A stretch of 64,000 nt of DNA from an uncultured Aliiroseovarius sp. (GTDB lineage Bacteria; Pseudomonadota; Alphaproteobacteria; Rhodobacterales; Rhodobacteraceae), in the NCBI RefSeq assembly GCF_947497285.1, contig NZ_CANMFT010000007.1, forward strand, positions 124,001-188,000. Reading direction: 5' to 3'. The notes under the pieces are model-generated. The model searched no databases. It was not told the origin of the DNA and worked only from the letters and a program-made list of their open reading frames with translations. This document shows, one piece after another, positions 35,021 to 44,145 of the stretch. The translations under genes were made by a program, and so were the position numbers. The stretch's first letter is position 1, and the number at the start of each line of letters is the position of its first letter.

Positions 35021-35572
35021 ATGACCAGCCATAGATTGCTTGGCCTGTCCGGCTCGCTTCGCATGGAGGCGACGAACAGGTTTCTGCTGCGCAATGCAGC
35101 ACGCCTGTATGGCGCCACGACGTTTGTCGAAGCCGATCTAAATCTACCGCTGTTCAACGCGGATGACGAAGCCGAATTTGGCGCGCCGGAAGGCGTGAAC
35201 CGCCTGGCCGAGCAAATCGCCCTTGCCGATGCGGTGATCATATCAACCCCGGAATACAACAAGATGTTGTCAGGCGTCTTGAAGAACGCCCTTGATTGGG
35301 TCAGTCGGCTGAAACCGAACCCGTGGACTGACAAACCGGTGGCCCTGATGTCAGCGGCTGCCGGGCGCGCAGGTGGGTCTGGCGCGCAAAGCTCGCTGGT
35401 TGCCGCAATGATGCCTTTCCATCCCCGGCTTGTAATTGGTCCTGAAGTTGCCGTCGCAGGCAGCAGAAACGAATTTGATGACGATGGGCTGCTGACCAAT
35501 GCGCGCTATGAAGCCGGCTTACAGGGGCTGATGGACAAACTGCGCGCCCAAGTGGACCGCCGCGCTGTGTGA
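35021..35572 (+). CDS. NADPH-dependent FMN reductase (flavodoxin-like, ChrR/YieF type)
   Basis: A 183-residue flavodoxin-fold oxidoreductase. LLGLSGSLRMEATN is the FMN phosphate loop and ISTPEYNKMLSGVLKNALDWVSR is the family signature. Such enzymes reduce quinones, chromate or free flavins. Its place behind cobO raises the idea that it supplies reduced flavin for Co(II) to Co(I) reduction before adenosylation; this is inference from context. It converges with the FAD-dependent oxidase gene. Confidence 0.88.
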   Translation: MTSHRLLGLSGSLRMEATNRFLLRNAARLYGATTFVEADLNLPLFNADDEAEFGAPEGVNRLAEQIALADAVIISTPEYNKMLSGVLKNALDWVSRLKPNPWTDKPVALMSAAAGRAGGSGAQSSLVAAMMPFHPRLVIGPEVAVAGSRNEFDDDGLLTNARYEAGLQGLMDKLRAQVDRRAV

Positions 35573-35574
35573 CG

Positions 35575-36615
35575 CTAAAGGCTCGCCTCGACGCGGAAAT
35601 CGTCTGGGATGGTGTCTTTGCCGTCCAGAACCAGATCCGCCATGACCTCTCCGACTTTTGGGCCCATACCGAAGCCGATCTTGAAGCCGCCATTGGCGAT
35701 GAAATGACCGGGGCGGTTCGGGTATGCGCCCAGCATCGGTGCGCGCGATTTGGCGCGGGGTCGAACGCCGGCCCAGCGTTCCAAAACGGGGGCATTGGCG
35801 ATGGCTGGACAGGCGTTTCGGGCCCGGGCGATGACATCCTCCAACGCCGCGTCGCAGGTGGTTGGGTCGTCAAATTCCCGTTCGCTTGTTGACCCGATTG
35901 CCACAGTGCCATTGGCATGCGGAATGATATGCAGCGCGTCGGTGAAAAGCTGCGGCAAATCCCGTGCATCAAAATCAAGAAGCGCACTTTGCCCTTTGAC
36001 TCCATTGCCAACGGCCTTTGAAAGATCTTGCGACAAAGCGAGCAACCCTTGCCATCCAGTCGCCCAGACAACCAACCCTTCTGGGGCGGCGTCAGTCACC
36101 ACTTCGCCACCTTTTTCGCAAATGGCTGCGGCAAGTGCAGCCCCCGCCAGACGAGGGTTCATGCGGGCCGTCAGTGTGTCATAGATTACATAACCGGTCG
36201 CACTTTCCGGTGCCCAACCGGGAAAGTCGTGGGTCGCGCGCACTTGCCAAGTGGCCTTGTTTTGCCAAAGCGTTGATGCCTCTGTGCTGCGTGCGCGGGC
36301 CAGATCCAAGAGCCTGTCGTCAGCAATGGGTTGCAACCGACCTGTGCGCGCATATCCAGCCGTCAGGCCAGACGCGGCCTCGACCTCGGCCCAATAGGCT
36401 TCGGCCATGATCAGGCTGTCGAATTGAAAGGCCTTCTTTGCATTCCAGCGTTCGGGCACGTGGGGGGCCAAGGCGCCGACCAGTCCACCTGATGATCCGG
36501 CCCCGACGCCGTTCGGGTCGATCACACGCACACTCGCGCCGCGCTGCAAGCAGCTCCACGCCACTGACAGACCAAATATTCCCGCCCCATAGACGGTCAC
36601 ATCCACGATTGCCAA
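35575..36615 (-). CDS. FAD-dependent oxidoreductase (DAAO fold), MnmC oxidase-domain-like
   Basis: A 346-residue D-amino-acid-oxidase-fold protein. The FAD loop is VYGAGIFGLSVAWSCLQRG (10-16 core), followed by GAGSSGGLVGALAPHVPERWN. That stretch is closer to the SGNxxGxxxP region of the MnmC C-terminal oxidase than to glycine oxidase. The C-terminus has RWAGVRPRAKSRAPMLG and GGFKIGFGMGPKVGEVMADL. It is divergent from mnmD, 54 bp apart. The start is TTG at 36613-36615 or GTG three codons in. A role in tRNA mnm5U synthesis is likely but not proven; glycine oxidase is the alternative. Confidence 0.75.
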   Translation of the reverse strand: MAIVDVTVYGAGIFGLSVAWSCLQRGASVRVIDPNGVGAGSSGGLVGALAPHVPERWNAKKAFQFDSLIMAEAYWAEVEAASGLTAGYARTGRLQPIADDRLLDLARARSTEASTLWQNKATWQVRATHDFPGWAPESATGYVIYDTLTARMNPRLAGAALAAAICEKGGEVVTDAAPEGLVVWATGWQGLLALSQDLSKAVGNGVKGQSALLDFDARDLPQLFTDALHIIPHANGTVAIGSTSEREFDDPTTCDAALEDVIARARNACPAIANAPVLERWAGVRPRAKSRAPMLGAYPNRPGHFIANGGFKIGFGMGPKVGEVMADLVLDGKDTIPDDFRVEASL

Positions 36616-36669
36616 AGCTCTGGTCCTTCTTCATGGTCGCGCGCGTTGAACCGAGTTCTAGGGCATGTC

Positions 36670-37347
36670 ATGACGAAGAACCAGATCGCAGAGATCGCGT
36701 GGAAAGATAACGGCGTGCCGGTGGCGACGCAGTTTGACGATCCATATTTCTCGCTTGATGACGGGCTGGCTGAAACGCGACATGTGTTTCTTGACGGAAA
36801 CGACCTTCCTGCAAGGTTTACACCGGGCTTTCACATTGCAGAGCTTGGATTTGGAACCGGGTTGAACATGCTGGCCACGTGGCAGGCGTGGCATCAAGTG
36901 GGGGCTCCTAAGGGCGTGCGGTTCACATCGTTCGAGGCGTTCCCCATGTCGCCGGCTGATATCGCCAAGGCGCTAAGGTCATTTCCAGAACTGCAGAGCG
37001 CCGCCGAGCCCCTATTGCAAGCATGGACGGAAGGCAGGCGCACCTTCGACCTTGGCGGCTTCACAGTCGAGGTGGTCGAAGGCGACGCCCGCCACACGCT
37101 AGCGGCGTGGCCCGGCCGGGCCGATGCATGGTTTCTGGACGGGTTTTCGCCCGCGAAGAACCCCGAACTTTGGGGCGAAGGTCTTTTGGCGCAGGTTGGG
37201 GCGCATACCGCCCCCAGCGGCTCGTTTGCGACTTACACTGCCGCGGGGTTCGTTCGCCGGGCGCTTGATGCGGCTGGCTTTGAGGTGGAGCGCGTGCCGG
37301 GATACGGCCGCAAACGGCACATGAGCCGTGGCACCTTGCGTCCCTGA
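36670..37347 (+). CDS. mnmD: tRNA 5-methylaminomethyl-2-thiouridine methyltransferase, stand-alone MnmD
   Basis: A 225-residue SAM-dependent methyltransferase equal to the N-terminal domain of E. coli MnmC. The SAM loop is IAELGFGTGLNMLATW. WFLDGFSPAKNPELWG is the family's active-site stretch, and GSFATYTAAGFVRRALDAAGFEVERVPGYGRKRHM closes the domain. It methylates nm5s2U34 to mnm5s2U34. MTKNQIAEIAWKDNGVPVATQFDDPYFS is the start. The EamA transporter gene follows 11 bp after. Confidence 0.9.
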   Translation: MTKNQIAEIAWKDNGVPVATQFDDPYFSLDDGLAETRHVFLDGNDLPARFTPGFHIAELGFGTGLNMLATWQAWHQVGAPKGVRFTSFEAFPMSPADIAKALRSFPELQSAAEPLLQAWTEGRRTFDLGGFTVEVVEGDARHTLAAWPGRADAWFLDGFSPAKNPELWGEGLLAQVGAHTAPSGSFATYTAAGFVRRALDAAGFEVERVPGYGRKRHMSRGTLRP

Positions 37348-37358
37348 GGAGGCTGCAA

Positions 37359-38219
37359 ATGAAGGAAAACAACCGCGCGGGCATCTGGCTCATGATCGGT
37401 GCGACGTTTGTCTTTGCGATGCAGGATGGAATATCGCGCCATCTGGGCGGCGTCTATAACGTCTGGATGGTTGTGATGATCCGCTATTGGTTCTTTGCGG
37501 CCTTCGTGCTCTGGATCACGCGCCGCAATGGCGGGCTGCAAAAAGCGTTGCGACCAGCGCGACCTTACTTGCAAATATTTCGCGGCGCTTTGCTGGCGTT
37601 AGAGATCTGCGTGACGGTGCTGTCCTTTACATTGCTGGGGCTGGTGGAAAGCCATGCCGTGTTTGCGTGCTATCCGCTGCTGGTGGCCGCGTTTTCGGGG
37701 CCAGTTTTGGGCGAAGCTGTCGGGTGGCGGCGCTGGGCGGCGATCGGGGTGGGATTTTTCGGCATTCTTGTCATCCTGAAGCCGGGCTTTGGGGTGTTTG
37801 CACCCGAAGCGATCGTGCCCTTGGTCGGGGCGTTGATGTTTGCGCTCTACGGGCTTTTGACCCGGTTGGCGGCAAAGACTGACAGCACGCAAACCAGCTT
37901 TTTCTGGACCGGGATCATCGGCGCGATCGTGATGACACTGATTGGTGCTTGGTTCTGGGAGCCCATGAGCCGCCCGGACTGGGCGTGGATGGCGCTTTTG
38001 TGTGTGACGGGCGTTCTGGGCCATTGGCTGTTGATCAAATGCTACGAGTTCGCCGAAGCAAGTATCGTGCAGCCCTTTGCCTATCTTCAGCTGGTCTTCG
38101 TATCAATCGTTGGCGTCACGCTGTTCGGAGAAGCGATCCGCGCCAATGTGGTCCTTGGCGCGGCTATCGTGGTCGCTGCTGGCATCTTTACATTGTTGCA
38201 CAGTCGACGGGTCGCCTGA
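37359..38219 (+). CDS. EamA/DMT-family transporter
   Basis: A 286-residue inner-membrane protein with ten predicted helices in two EamA repeats (IGATFVFAMQDGISRHLGG and LVGALMFALYGLLTRLAAK). The family exports amino acids, metabolites or nucleotide precursors; the substrate cannot be told. It starts 11 bp after mnmD with a GAGGAGG ribosome binding site, so it is probably in one operon with it. It converges with the Slt-type gene. Confidence 0.88.
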   Translation: MKENNRAGIWLMIGATFVFAMQDGISRHLGGVYNVWMVVMIRYWFFAAFVLWITRRNGGLQKALRPARPYLQIFRGALLALEICVTVLSFTLLGLVESHAVFACYPLLVAAFSGPVLGEAVGWRRWAAIGVGFFGILVILKPGFGVFAPEAIVPLVGALMFALYGLLTRLAAKTDSTQTSFFWTGIIGAIVMTLIGAWFWEPMSRPDWAWMALLCVTGVLGHWLLIKCYEFAEASIVQPFAYLQLVFVSIVGVTLFGEAIRANVVLGAAIVVAAGIFTLLHSRRVA

Positions 38220-38230
38220 TGGCACCCAGC

Positions 38231-40186
38231 TTATTGCTTTAGTTCTTTTGACAAGGTGATCGGCTCTGTCTTGCCAGTCAGTCGCGCCCGATAGACTGGC
38301 AAGCTTTCTGCCACCCGCATCACGTAGTTTCGTGTTTCACGAAACGGGATGTGTTCGATCCAATCGACGATATCGGTTGAGGCTGCGCGCACATCCCCGA
38401 ACCGCTCTGACCACGCGGTCGCTCGGCTTGGTCCGGCGTTATAGCCGACGGCAATAAGCACCGGATTCGTGCCAAAATCCTCGATCAGCTTAGCAAGGTA
38501 TTCTGACCCAAGCCGGGTGTTATACGCCGGATCAGTGGTCAACCGCACCTTGGAATAGGGCAGGTCCAGCCGATCCGCCATGTCCGAGGCCGTGCCGGGC
38601 ATAAGCTGCATCAATCCACGCGCGCCGACGCCTGACATCACGCTGGGGTCAAATTCGCTTTCGCGCCGCGCGATTGCCAGTTCCAGTGCGCGCGGAACGG
38701 TTCTGTTGCCACGCCCTATATCGGGTGTGGGGAAATAGGGACGTTCTAAAACCATCCCCGTACGCGCCGCCTGTTTGGCGATCATCACCTGTAGATGTGG
38801 CTCGTTCACGCTTTCGGCCCATAGCGCCAACTGACCGATCTGTTCGCGCGACAGGCCTTCCGCCAGGTGGACCGCAAACCGTTCCGTCCAATAGAGCTCG
38901 CCAGCGGCTTGTAGAAGACGGGCCGCTTCCATCACGGATCCCCCCCAAAAGGAGGCTTGTTCGGGGGATGGGAATGGCTCGTTTCCGGTCAGGGTTGGAG
39001 CCATGGCAACATTGGCTTTCTCTGCGGCAAGTAAGCCATAAAAGCTGGTTTGAAATTCCGCGCCGAATTCATAGGACGCTTGCGCCATCTCGCTGTCGCC
39101 GGCGGCTTCATGCGCGCGCCCCAGCCAATACCCGGCGCGTCCAAGGCTGATCGGCGTGTCCACGGCGGCGCTGAAATTCTGAAAATGCTCCAGCGCGGTG
39201 ACCGGGTCGTTCAGTTTGCGTAGGGCCACGTAGCCAGCGATCCATTCAAGGTCGTTCTGGTTTGCGCCCCCCGTTAGGCGGTGAAAACTTGCCAGCTGAT
39301 AGGCTTGCTGCGCCAGCCCTTCGCGCATCGACCACCGCGCCAATACACGGCGCCAACTGGCCCAGCGTTCGGGTTGTCCCAACTTGGCGGCACTTTCAGA
39401 CCGCTCCAAAATCAAATCAACCGCGTCCTGGTTCCGTCCCTTTGCGGCCCGCCAAAGGAAACGCTCATAGGCCAGCCCCGGATCATCCGCCAAGGCGGCC
39501 GGGACGGCGTTGATCAGATCGTCAACGCCACTTTTGTGCTTGCGCAGCGCCATTCGAGCTTTCGCCAAGGCTTTCTGACCGGCGTCGATCAGGTCCAGCA
39601 TGGCCGTCGCTTCGCGCACATCACCCTGCCACAAAAGCTTGTCGGTGCGCGCCCAGTGATGGGGTTTCAGAATGTCGCCATGGCGCGCCAGAAACACCTC
39701 GTGCTCTTCATCATCCAATGACAGTGTCGTCCATGCCAGAATGGCCTGTTTCTGGGCTTCCTCGGCCGCACCTGTCGCCTCCAGCGCTTCGATCAGGCGC
39801 AGCGCGCCACGACCGGTTTGAGGGGCGACGGTCGCGAAGAACTCAAGCACCTTCTGAGGGTCATAGCGATGCGGAATGGACTGTTCGGTCTGTTTGCGCA
39901 GGTAAGCAAGCCCCGGCCAGTCGGGGTGACGGGCCAAAAAGGCACGGGCGTCTTCAAAGCTTCCCTCTGCCTTGCGCAACTGGTGCCATTCCAGAATATC
40001 GCGTACCAAAGGCGCGGTTGCAGACGCTTCTGCACCCGGCCAGTCACCGGAACGCGCTGATTTCAAGGCCTTTTGTAGCTCGGCGACCGCCACCGCGTCC
40101 TGCGCCAATGCGCCTGAAAAAGGTGTCATCGACAACGAAAAAGCCAGTGATGCGGCTATAAGTGAGGGTTTCAGAATCCAGATCAT
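38231..40186 (-). CDS. Soluble lytic murein transglycosylase (Slt70-like)
   Basis: A 651-residue periplasmic enzyme with a signal peptide (1-28, SGALAQ). A long alpha-helical superhelix (about 30-480) includes typical RAGYWLGRAHEAAGD-type repeats. The C-terminal SLT domain has catalytic Glu509 in IARRESEFDPS and VGARGLMQLMPGTA, VGYNAGPSRATAW and FRETRNYVMRV. It releases 1,6-anhydromuropeptides. It is divergent from dapA, with about 140 bp between them. Confidence 0.94.
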   Translation of the reverse strand: MIWILKPSLIAASLAFSLSMTPFSGALAQDAVAVAELQKALKSARSGDWPGAEASATAPLVRDILEWHQLRKAEGSFEDARAFLARHPDWPGLAYLRKQTEQSIPHRYDPQKVLEFFATVAPQTGRGALRLIEALEATGAAEEAQKQAILAWTTLSLDDEEHEVFLARHGDILKPHHWARTDKLLWQGDVREATAMLDLIDAGQKALAKARMALRKHKSGVDDLINAVPAALADDPGLAYERFLWRAAKGRNQDAVDLILERSESAAKLGQPERWASWRRVLARWSMREGLAQQAYQLASFHRLTGGANQNDLEWIAGYVALRKLNDPVTALEHFQNFSAAVDTPISLGRAGYWLGRAHEAAGDSEMAQASYEFGAEFQTSFYGLLAAEKANVAMAPTLTGNEPFPSPEQASFWGGSVMEAARLLQAAGELYWTERFAVHLAEGLSREQIGQLALWAESVNEPHLQVMIAKQAARTGMVLERPYFPTPDIGRGNRTVPRALELAIARRESEFDPSVMSGVGARGLMQLMPGTASDMADRLDLPYSKVRLTTDPAYNTRLGSEYLAKLIEDFGTNPVLIAVGYNAGPSRATAWSERFGDVRAASTDIVDWIEHIPFRETRNYVMRVAESLPVYRARLTGKTEPITLSKELKQ

Positions 40187-40327
40187 TGGAAAAAACTAGT
40201 TAAGCAGGCAGGATACGCAACACACAAACTTGGCATTTGCAGCGAACCCGGCTAGTTTCCGCCGCGTTTGCGGGTGCGATTCAGCACAGGCCCGCAGTAA
40301 TATGGAAACACAAAATTGGAGCGTGTC

Positions 40328-41203
40328 ATGTTCAAAGGATCTCTTCCTGCCCTGGTCACGCCGTTCAAGGACGGCGCCGTGGATTTCGACGCGCTCAAAC
40401 AACTGGTTAACTGGCAGATTGACCAAGGGTCGAACGGGCTTGTGCCGGTTGGGACGACGGGTGAAAGCCCGACGCTGTCGCACAAGGAACACGAGGCTGT
40501 CATTGAAGCCGTCGTCGATGCAGCCGCAGGCCGCGTGCCAGTTATTGCGGGCGCAGGGTCTAACAATACCTCCGAATCGCTTCGTTTCTTAGAGCATGCC
40601 AAACGTGTCGGAGCCGCTGCCGGATTGGTGGTCACGCCCTATTACAACAAGCCAACGCAGCGCGGTTTGATTGCGCATTTCACGACATTGGCCGACGCGG
40701 TCGACCTGCCGATCATCATCTACAACATCCCCGGTCGGTCTGTTGTCGATATGACACCTGACACGATGGGGCAGTTGGCAAAGCACAAAAATATCGTCGG
40801 CGTGAAAGACGCGACCGGCGATCTGGCGCGGGTCAGCTTTCAACGCATGACCTGTGGCACGGATTTCGTTCAGCTGTCTGGTGAAGACGCCACCGCACAT
40901 GGGTTCAACGCACAAGGCGGTGTGGGCTGTATCTCTGTCACGGCGAACGTGGCACCACGCCTGTGCGCGGACCTTCAAGCGGCGACCCTGTCGGGTGACT
41001 TTGGTGCGGCGCTGACAATCGCGGATAGGCTGATGCCCTTGCACAAGGCGATTTTTGCAGAACCCGGAGTGTGCGGGGCGAAATATGCCTTGTCCAAGCT
41101 GGGGCTTTGCTCGACCGAGGTGCGCAGCCCGTTGACGCCACTTCTGGACGACACAAAAGACGCGATAGACGCTGCCATGCGTTTTGCCGGTCTTTTGACC
41201 TAA
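40328..41203 (+). CDS. dapA: 4-hydroxy-tetrahydrodipicolinate synthase DapA
   Basis: A 291-residue TIM-barrel lyase condensing pyruvate with aspartate semialdehyde, the first committed step to lysine and meso-DAP. Motifs are GTTGESPTL (Thr43-Thr44), the catalytic Tyr132 in IIYNIPGRS and the Schiff-base Lys160 in VGVKDATGD. The ATG at 40328 is preceded by GGAGCG. smpB follows 78 bp later in the same direction. Confidence 0.96.
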   Translation: MFKGSLPALVTPFKDGAVDFDALKQLVNWQIDQGSNGLVPVGTTGESPTLSHKEHEAVIEAVVDAAAGRVPVIAGAGSNNTSESLRFLEHAKRVGAAAGLVVTPYYNKPTQRGLIAHFTTLADAVDLPIIIYNIPGRSVVDMTPDTMGQLAKHKNIVGVKDATGDLARVSFQRMTCGTDFVQLSGEDATAHGFNAQGGVGCISVTANVAPRLCADLQAATLSGDFGAALTIADRLMPLHKAIFAEPGVCGAKYALSKLGLCSTEVRSPLTPLLDDTKDAIDAAMRFAGLLT

Positions 41204-41281
41204 GCATTGCCGGCCGACAATCTGACCACTGTGTCGATTGCCGGGCTGGACAGCGCCGGGCCGAACGCCTACATCCGCCAC

Positions 41282-41758
41282 ATGGCCAAGACGAAAGACG
41301 ATCCGAACTACAAGGTGATCGCCGAAAATCGGCGGGCGCGGTATGATTACGCGATCGATGAAGATATTGAATGTGGCATTGCGCTGATGGGGTCCGAGGT
41401 CAAATCCCTACGCGAAGGCAGTGCCAATATCGCCGAAAGCTATGCCGCCGTCGAAGATGGTGAGCTGTTTCTGACCAACGCCTATATTGCGCCCTATAAA
41501 CAGGCCATAACCTGGGGCCATCAGGAACGTCGCAAACGCAAGTTGCTGGCGTCCCGTCGCGAGATTTCAAGGATGTGGAATGCCACCCAGCGCAAGGGGA
41601 TGACCCTTGTGCCGCTGGTCATGTATTTCAACCATAAAGGCTTGGTGAAGATCAAGATCGGGATCGCCAAGGGCAAGAAGGCCCATGACAAGCGGGCGAC
41701 CGAAGCCAAGCGCGATTGGGGCCGCCAGAAGCAACGCCTGTTGCGGCATGGCGACTAG
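41282..41758 (+). CDS. smpB: SsrA-binding protein SmpB
   Basis: A 158-residue tmRNA partner for trans-translation. It starts [23 protein letters not shown]. Family blocks are [36 protein letters not shown] and the basic C-terminal tail [24 protein letters not shown] that mimics the codon-anticodon stem. It probably forms an operon with dapA. The tmRNA gene is not in the window. Confidence 0.97.
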   Translation: MAKTKDDPNYKVIAENRRARYDYAIDEDIECGIALMGSEVKSLREGSANIAESYAAVEDGELFLTNAYIAPYKQAITWGHQERRKRKLLASRREISRMWNATQRKGMTLVPLVMYFNHKGLVKIKIGIAKGKKAHDKRATEAKRDWGRQKQRLLRHGD

Positions 41759-41767
41759 CCTTTTTCC

Positions 41768-43528
41768 TTACAGCACACCCAGTGCGTCATAGGGCAGGAA
41801 GCGCACAAGATCGCCGGGGGCTACGTCGCACGCTTCATCGCCAAGCTCGACCAACCCCGTTGCCCAACTGAGACCCGAGACAAGACCGGACCCTTCCGAC
41901 CGAAAGGCCTCGACCTCTCCATCTTTGGTGATACGGGCGCGAAGGTATTCACGCCGCCCAGCCTTTTTTCGTTTCGCAAACGCCGCAGGACGCAAGATTG
42001 AGGGCGCATCTAGCCACGCGCCGCCAGCCAGTTGCGAAAAAGCGGGTCGTGCGAAGATCAGGGTCGTGACAAGGGCGGCGACCGGGTTGCCGGGAAGGCC
42101 AAAGACAGGCACGCCGTTCCATTGTGCCAACGCCAGCGGTCTGCCGGGTTTGATCGCGACGCGCCAGTGGTGAAGCGACCCGGTTTCCCCAAGCAGCGCA
42201 GAAACATGGTCTTCATCGCCCGCCGACGCACCGCCCGAGGTCACAATGACATCCGCCCTGTCCGCCGCGTCATCAAGGGCAGCCCGAAGCGCACTGCGAT
42301 CATCTGCAACATGGCCAAGATCGACGGGTTTGTAGCCCCACCCCTCGGCCAGTGACAAAAGCATGGGGCGATTGGCGTCAAAGGTGCGGGCAACGTCAAG
42401 GGTGCTGCCGGGTTCGGCCAGTTCGTCACCCGTGGACAGAACGCCGACGCGCAGGCGCGCGTGGACCTTTGCAATGCCGACCCCCAAGGCGCTTAGCAGG
42501 GCGATATCTGGAGGGCGCATCGTGTGACCAGCCTTCAATGCGGTCGTGCCGGCCTTCACATCTTCGCCTGCGGCACGGGCATTCGCGCCGGGTTTCACGC
42601 CCGCTGGAAAAACAAGCGTCGCGCCTTCGCGTTGCACATCTTCCTGCATAACCACGGTGTCCACTCCATCGGGGAGCAACGCACCCGTCAAGATGCGAAT
42701 GGCGTGCCCCATAGGAACGTTACCTTTGTAAGGGGCGCCTGCCGCCGCGCGGCCGTCAACAAGTGGAAGCTGCACCGGGTCACTGTCGGGCAGTCCCGCA
42801 GAGGCGAAGCCGTAGCCATCAACCGCTGAGTTTGCCCCCGGCGGGTTTGACCGCGCGGCCACGTGATCCGTTGCAAGGATCCGTCCACGTGCCTCGGCAA
42901 CCGGGATGGTTTCGACCCCGACCACCGGCGCGATGCGCTCTTTCAGCGTGGCGAGAGCTTGGTCAACGGGTGTCCAATTGACCCCCGGAGGAAGCGCGAA
43001 ACAGTCATTTTTCAAACCGATGCGCGGACGTGGTGCAAGACCGGTTGCCTCTGCGATGAAGCTGGCGATGGCGCTTGTGTCATCAAGGTCAAAGACTGGC
43101 AGGTCAAGATCAGGCAGGGGCGTATCGCTTGCCACAGCGCAGATGGTGTCATGGTCGGGGGCAAGAAGCGCCTCGCCCGTGGCGGCGCGGTGTGCTTCGA
43201 TCTTGGGGTGCGATGCGCCTTTGAAGCCTTCGACCAGCACAAGGTCGCAAGGGGCAAGCCGCGCAATCAAGTCTGCCAGGCGCGGCTTGGGGTCATCGCG
43301 CAGTTCGTGCAGGATCGACACCCGCGCGCTTGAGGCCAGAACGACCTCTTGTGCACCGGCTTGTCGGTGGCGATGCGTGTCGGTTCCCGGCCGTTCCAAA
43401 TCGACGCCATGGTGCGTGTGTTTCAGGGTGGAAACGCGCAGACCTTGGGCAGCGAAATGAGCGACCAGCCGTTCCATCAACCCGGTCTTTCCAGAGTTTT
43501 TCCACCCCGTGACACCAAAGATCTTCAT
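41768..43528 (-). CDS. MobB-MoeA fusion: Mo-cofactor GTP-binding adaptor and molybdenum insertase
   Basis: A 586-residue fusion. Residues 1-165 are MobB, with P-loop GWKNSGKTGLM and LKHTHHGVDLERPGTDTHRHRQAGA; it assists MGD synthesis. Residues about 180-586 are MoeA, with ARSNPPGANSAVDGYGFA, VGVLSTGDEL, TSGGASAGDEDHV and FGLPGNPVAALVT; MoeA inserts molybdenum into adenylated molybdopterin. The two are usually separate genes. The start overlaps the mobA stop by 4 bp in the operon fdhD-mobA-mobB/moeA. Confidence 0.94.
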   Translation of the reverse strand: MKIFGVTGWKNSGKTGLMERLVAHFAAQGLRVSTLKHTHHGVDLERPGTDTHRHRQAGAQEVVLASSARVSILHELRDDPKPRLADLIARLAPCDLVLVEGFKGASHPKIEAHRAATGEALLAPDHDTICAVASDTPLPDLDLPVFDLDDTSAIASFIAEATGLAPRPRIGLKNDCFALPPGVNWTPVDQALATLKERIAPVVGVETIPVAEARGRILATDHVAARSNPPGANSAVDGYGFASAGLPDSDPVQLPLVDGRAAAGAPYKGNVPMGHAIRILTGALLPDGVDTVVMQEDVQREGATLVFPAGVKPGANARAAGEDVKAGTTALKAGHTMRPPDIALLSALGVGIAKVHARLRVGVLSTGDELAEPGSTLDVARTFDANRPMLLSLAEGWGYKPVDLGHVADDRSALRAALDDAADRADVIVTSGGASAGDEDHVSALLGETGSLHHWRVAIKPGRPLALAQWNGVPVFGLPGNPVAALVTTLIFARPAFSQLAGGAWLDAPSILRPAAFAKRKKAGRREYLRARITKDGEVEAFRSEGSGLVSGLSWATGLVELGDEACDVAPGDLVRFLPYDALGVL

Positions 43529-44145
43529 GTGAGGTCTCCCACCAGCTGCTGTGCAAGGGTCAGGTCGTCAGGCGTGTTGACGTTGAAGAACGGGTCGATT
43601 GGATCGGGGTCGAACACAGCCAGCGCTGCGCCATGCCTGTCGGTCCATTGAACCACTTTGCGCAGGCCATCATGCAACGCGGCCCGCAGGTCATCGCGCA
43701 AGGCAACGGGCCAAAGCCCAAAAGTCGGCTGACGCATTGGGCCGCGATCCACGTCCATCGTGGCGGCCAGTGCAATCTGAGTATCAGCCTCGTGCGCCGC
43801 GCTTTGCAGGCGTGCAACCAGATCGTGCGGAAAGAATGGTGTGTCGGCAGCGGCAGACACAACATGCGTCGCGCCGTGGTCCGCAGCCCAGTCCAGACCT
43901 GCCAGAACACCGGCCAGCGGTCCCGCGAAACCTTCGATGCTGTCTGGCAAAACGGGCATGCCGAACGTGGCGAACCGAGCGGCGTCGCCATTGGCGTTCA
44001 GCGCCATTTGGTCAACTTGCGGTGACAGGCGGTCGATGACCTGTGACAGAAGCGTGCCATCGCCAAGCGGCAAAAGTCCTTTGTCACCGCCGCCCATTCG
44101 CGTGGCTTGACCTCCTGCAAGGATGATCCCGAAGGGCGCGGTCAT
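43525..44145 (-). CDS. mobA: Molybdenum cofactor guanylyltransferase MobA
   Basis: A 206-residue nucleotidyltransferase that joins GMP to Mo-molybdopterin to form MGD. The N-terminal GTP loop is GIILAGGQATRMGGGDKGLLPL, with supporting blocks SIEGFAGPLAGVLAGLDWA and VSAAADTPFFPHDLVARL and the C-terminal FFNVNTPDDL. It is coupled by four-base overlaps on both sides, upstream to fdhD and downstream to mobB-moeA. Confidence 0.95.
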   Translation of the reverse strand: MTAPFGIILAGGQATRMGGGDKGLLPLGDGTLLSQVIDRLSPQVDQMALNANGDAARFATFGMPVLPDSIEGFAGPLAGVLAGLDWAADHGATHVVSAAADTPFFPHDLVARLQSAAHEADTQIALAATMDVDRGPMRQPTFGLWPVALRDDLRAALHDGLRKVVQWTDRHGAALAVFDPDPIDPFFNVNTPDDLTLAQQLVGDLT

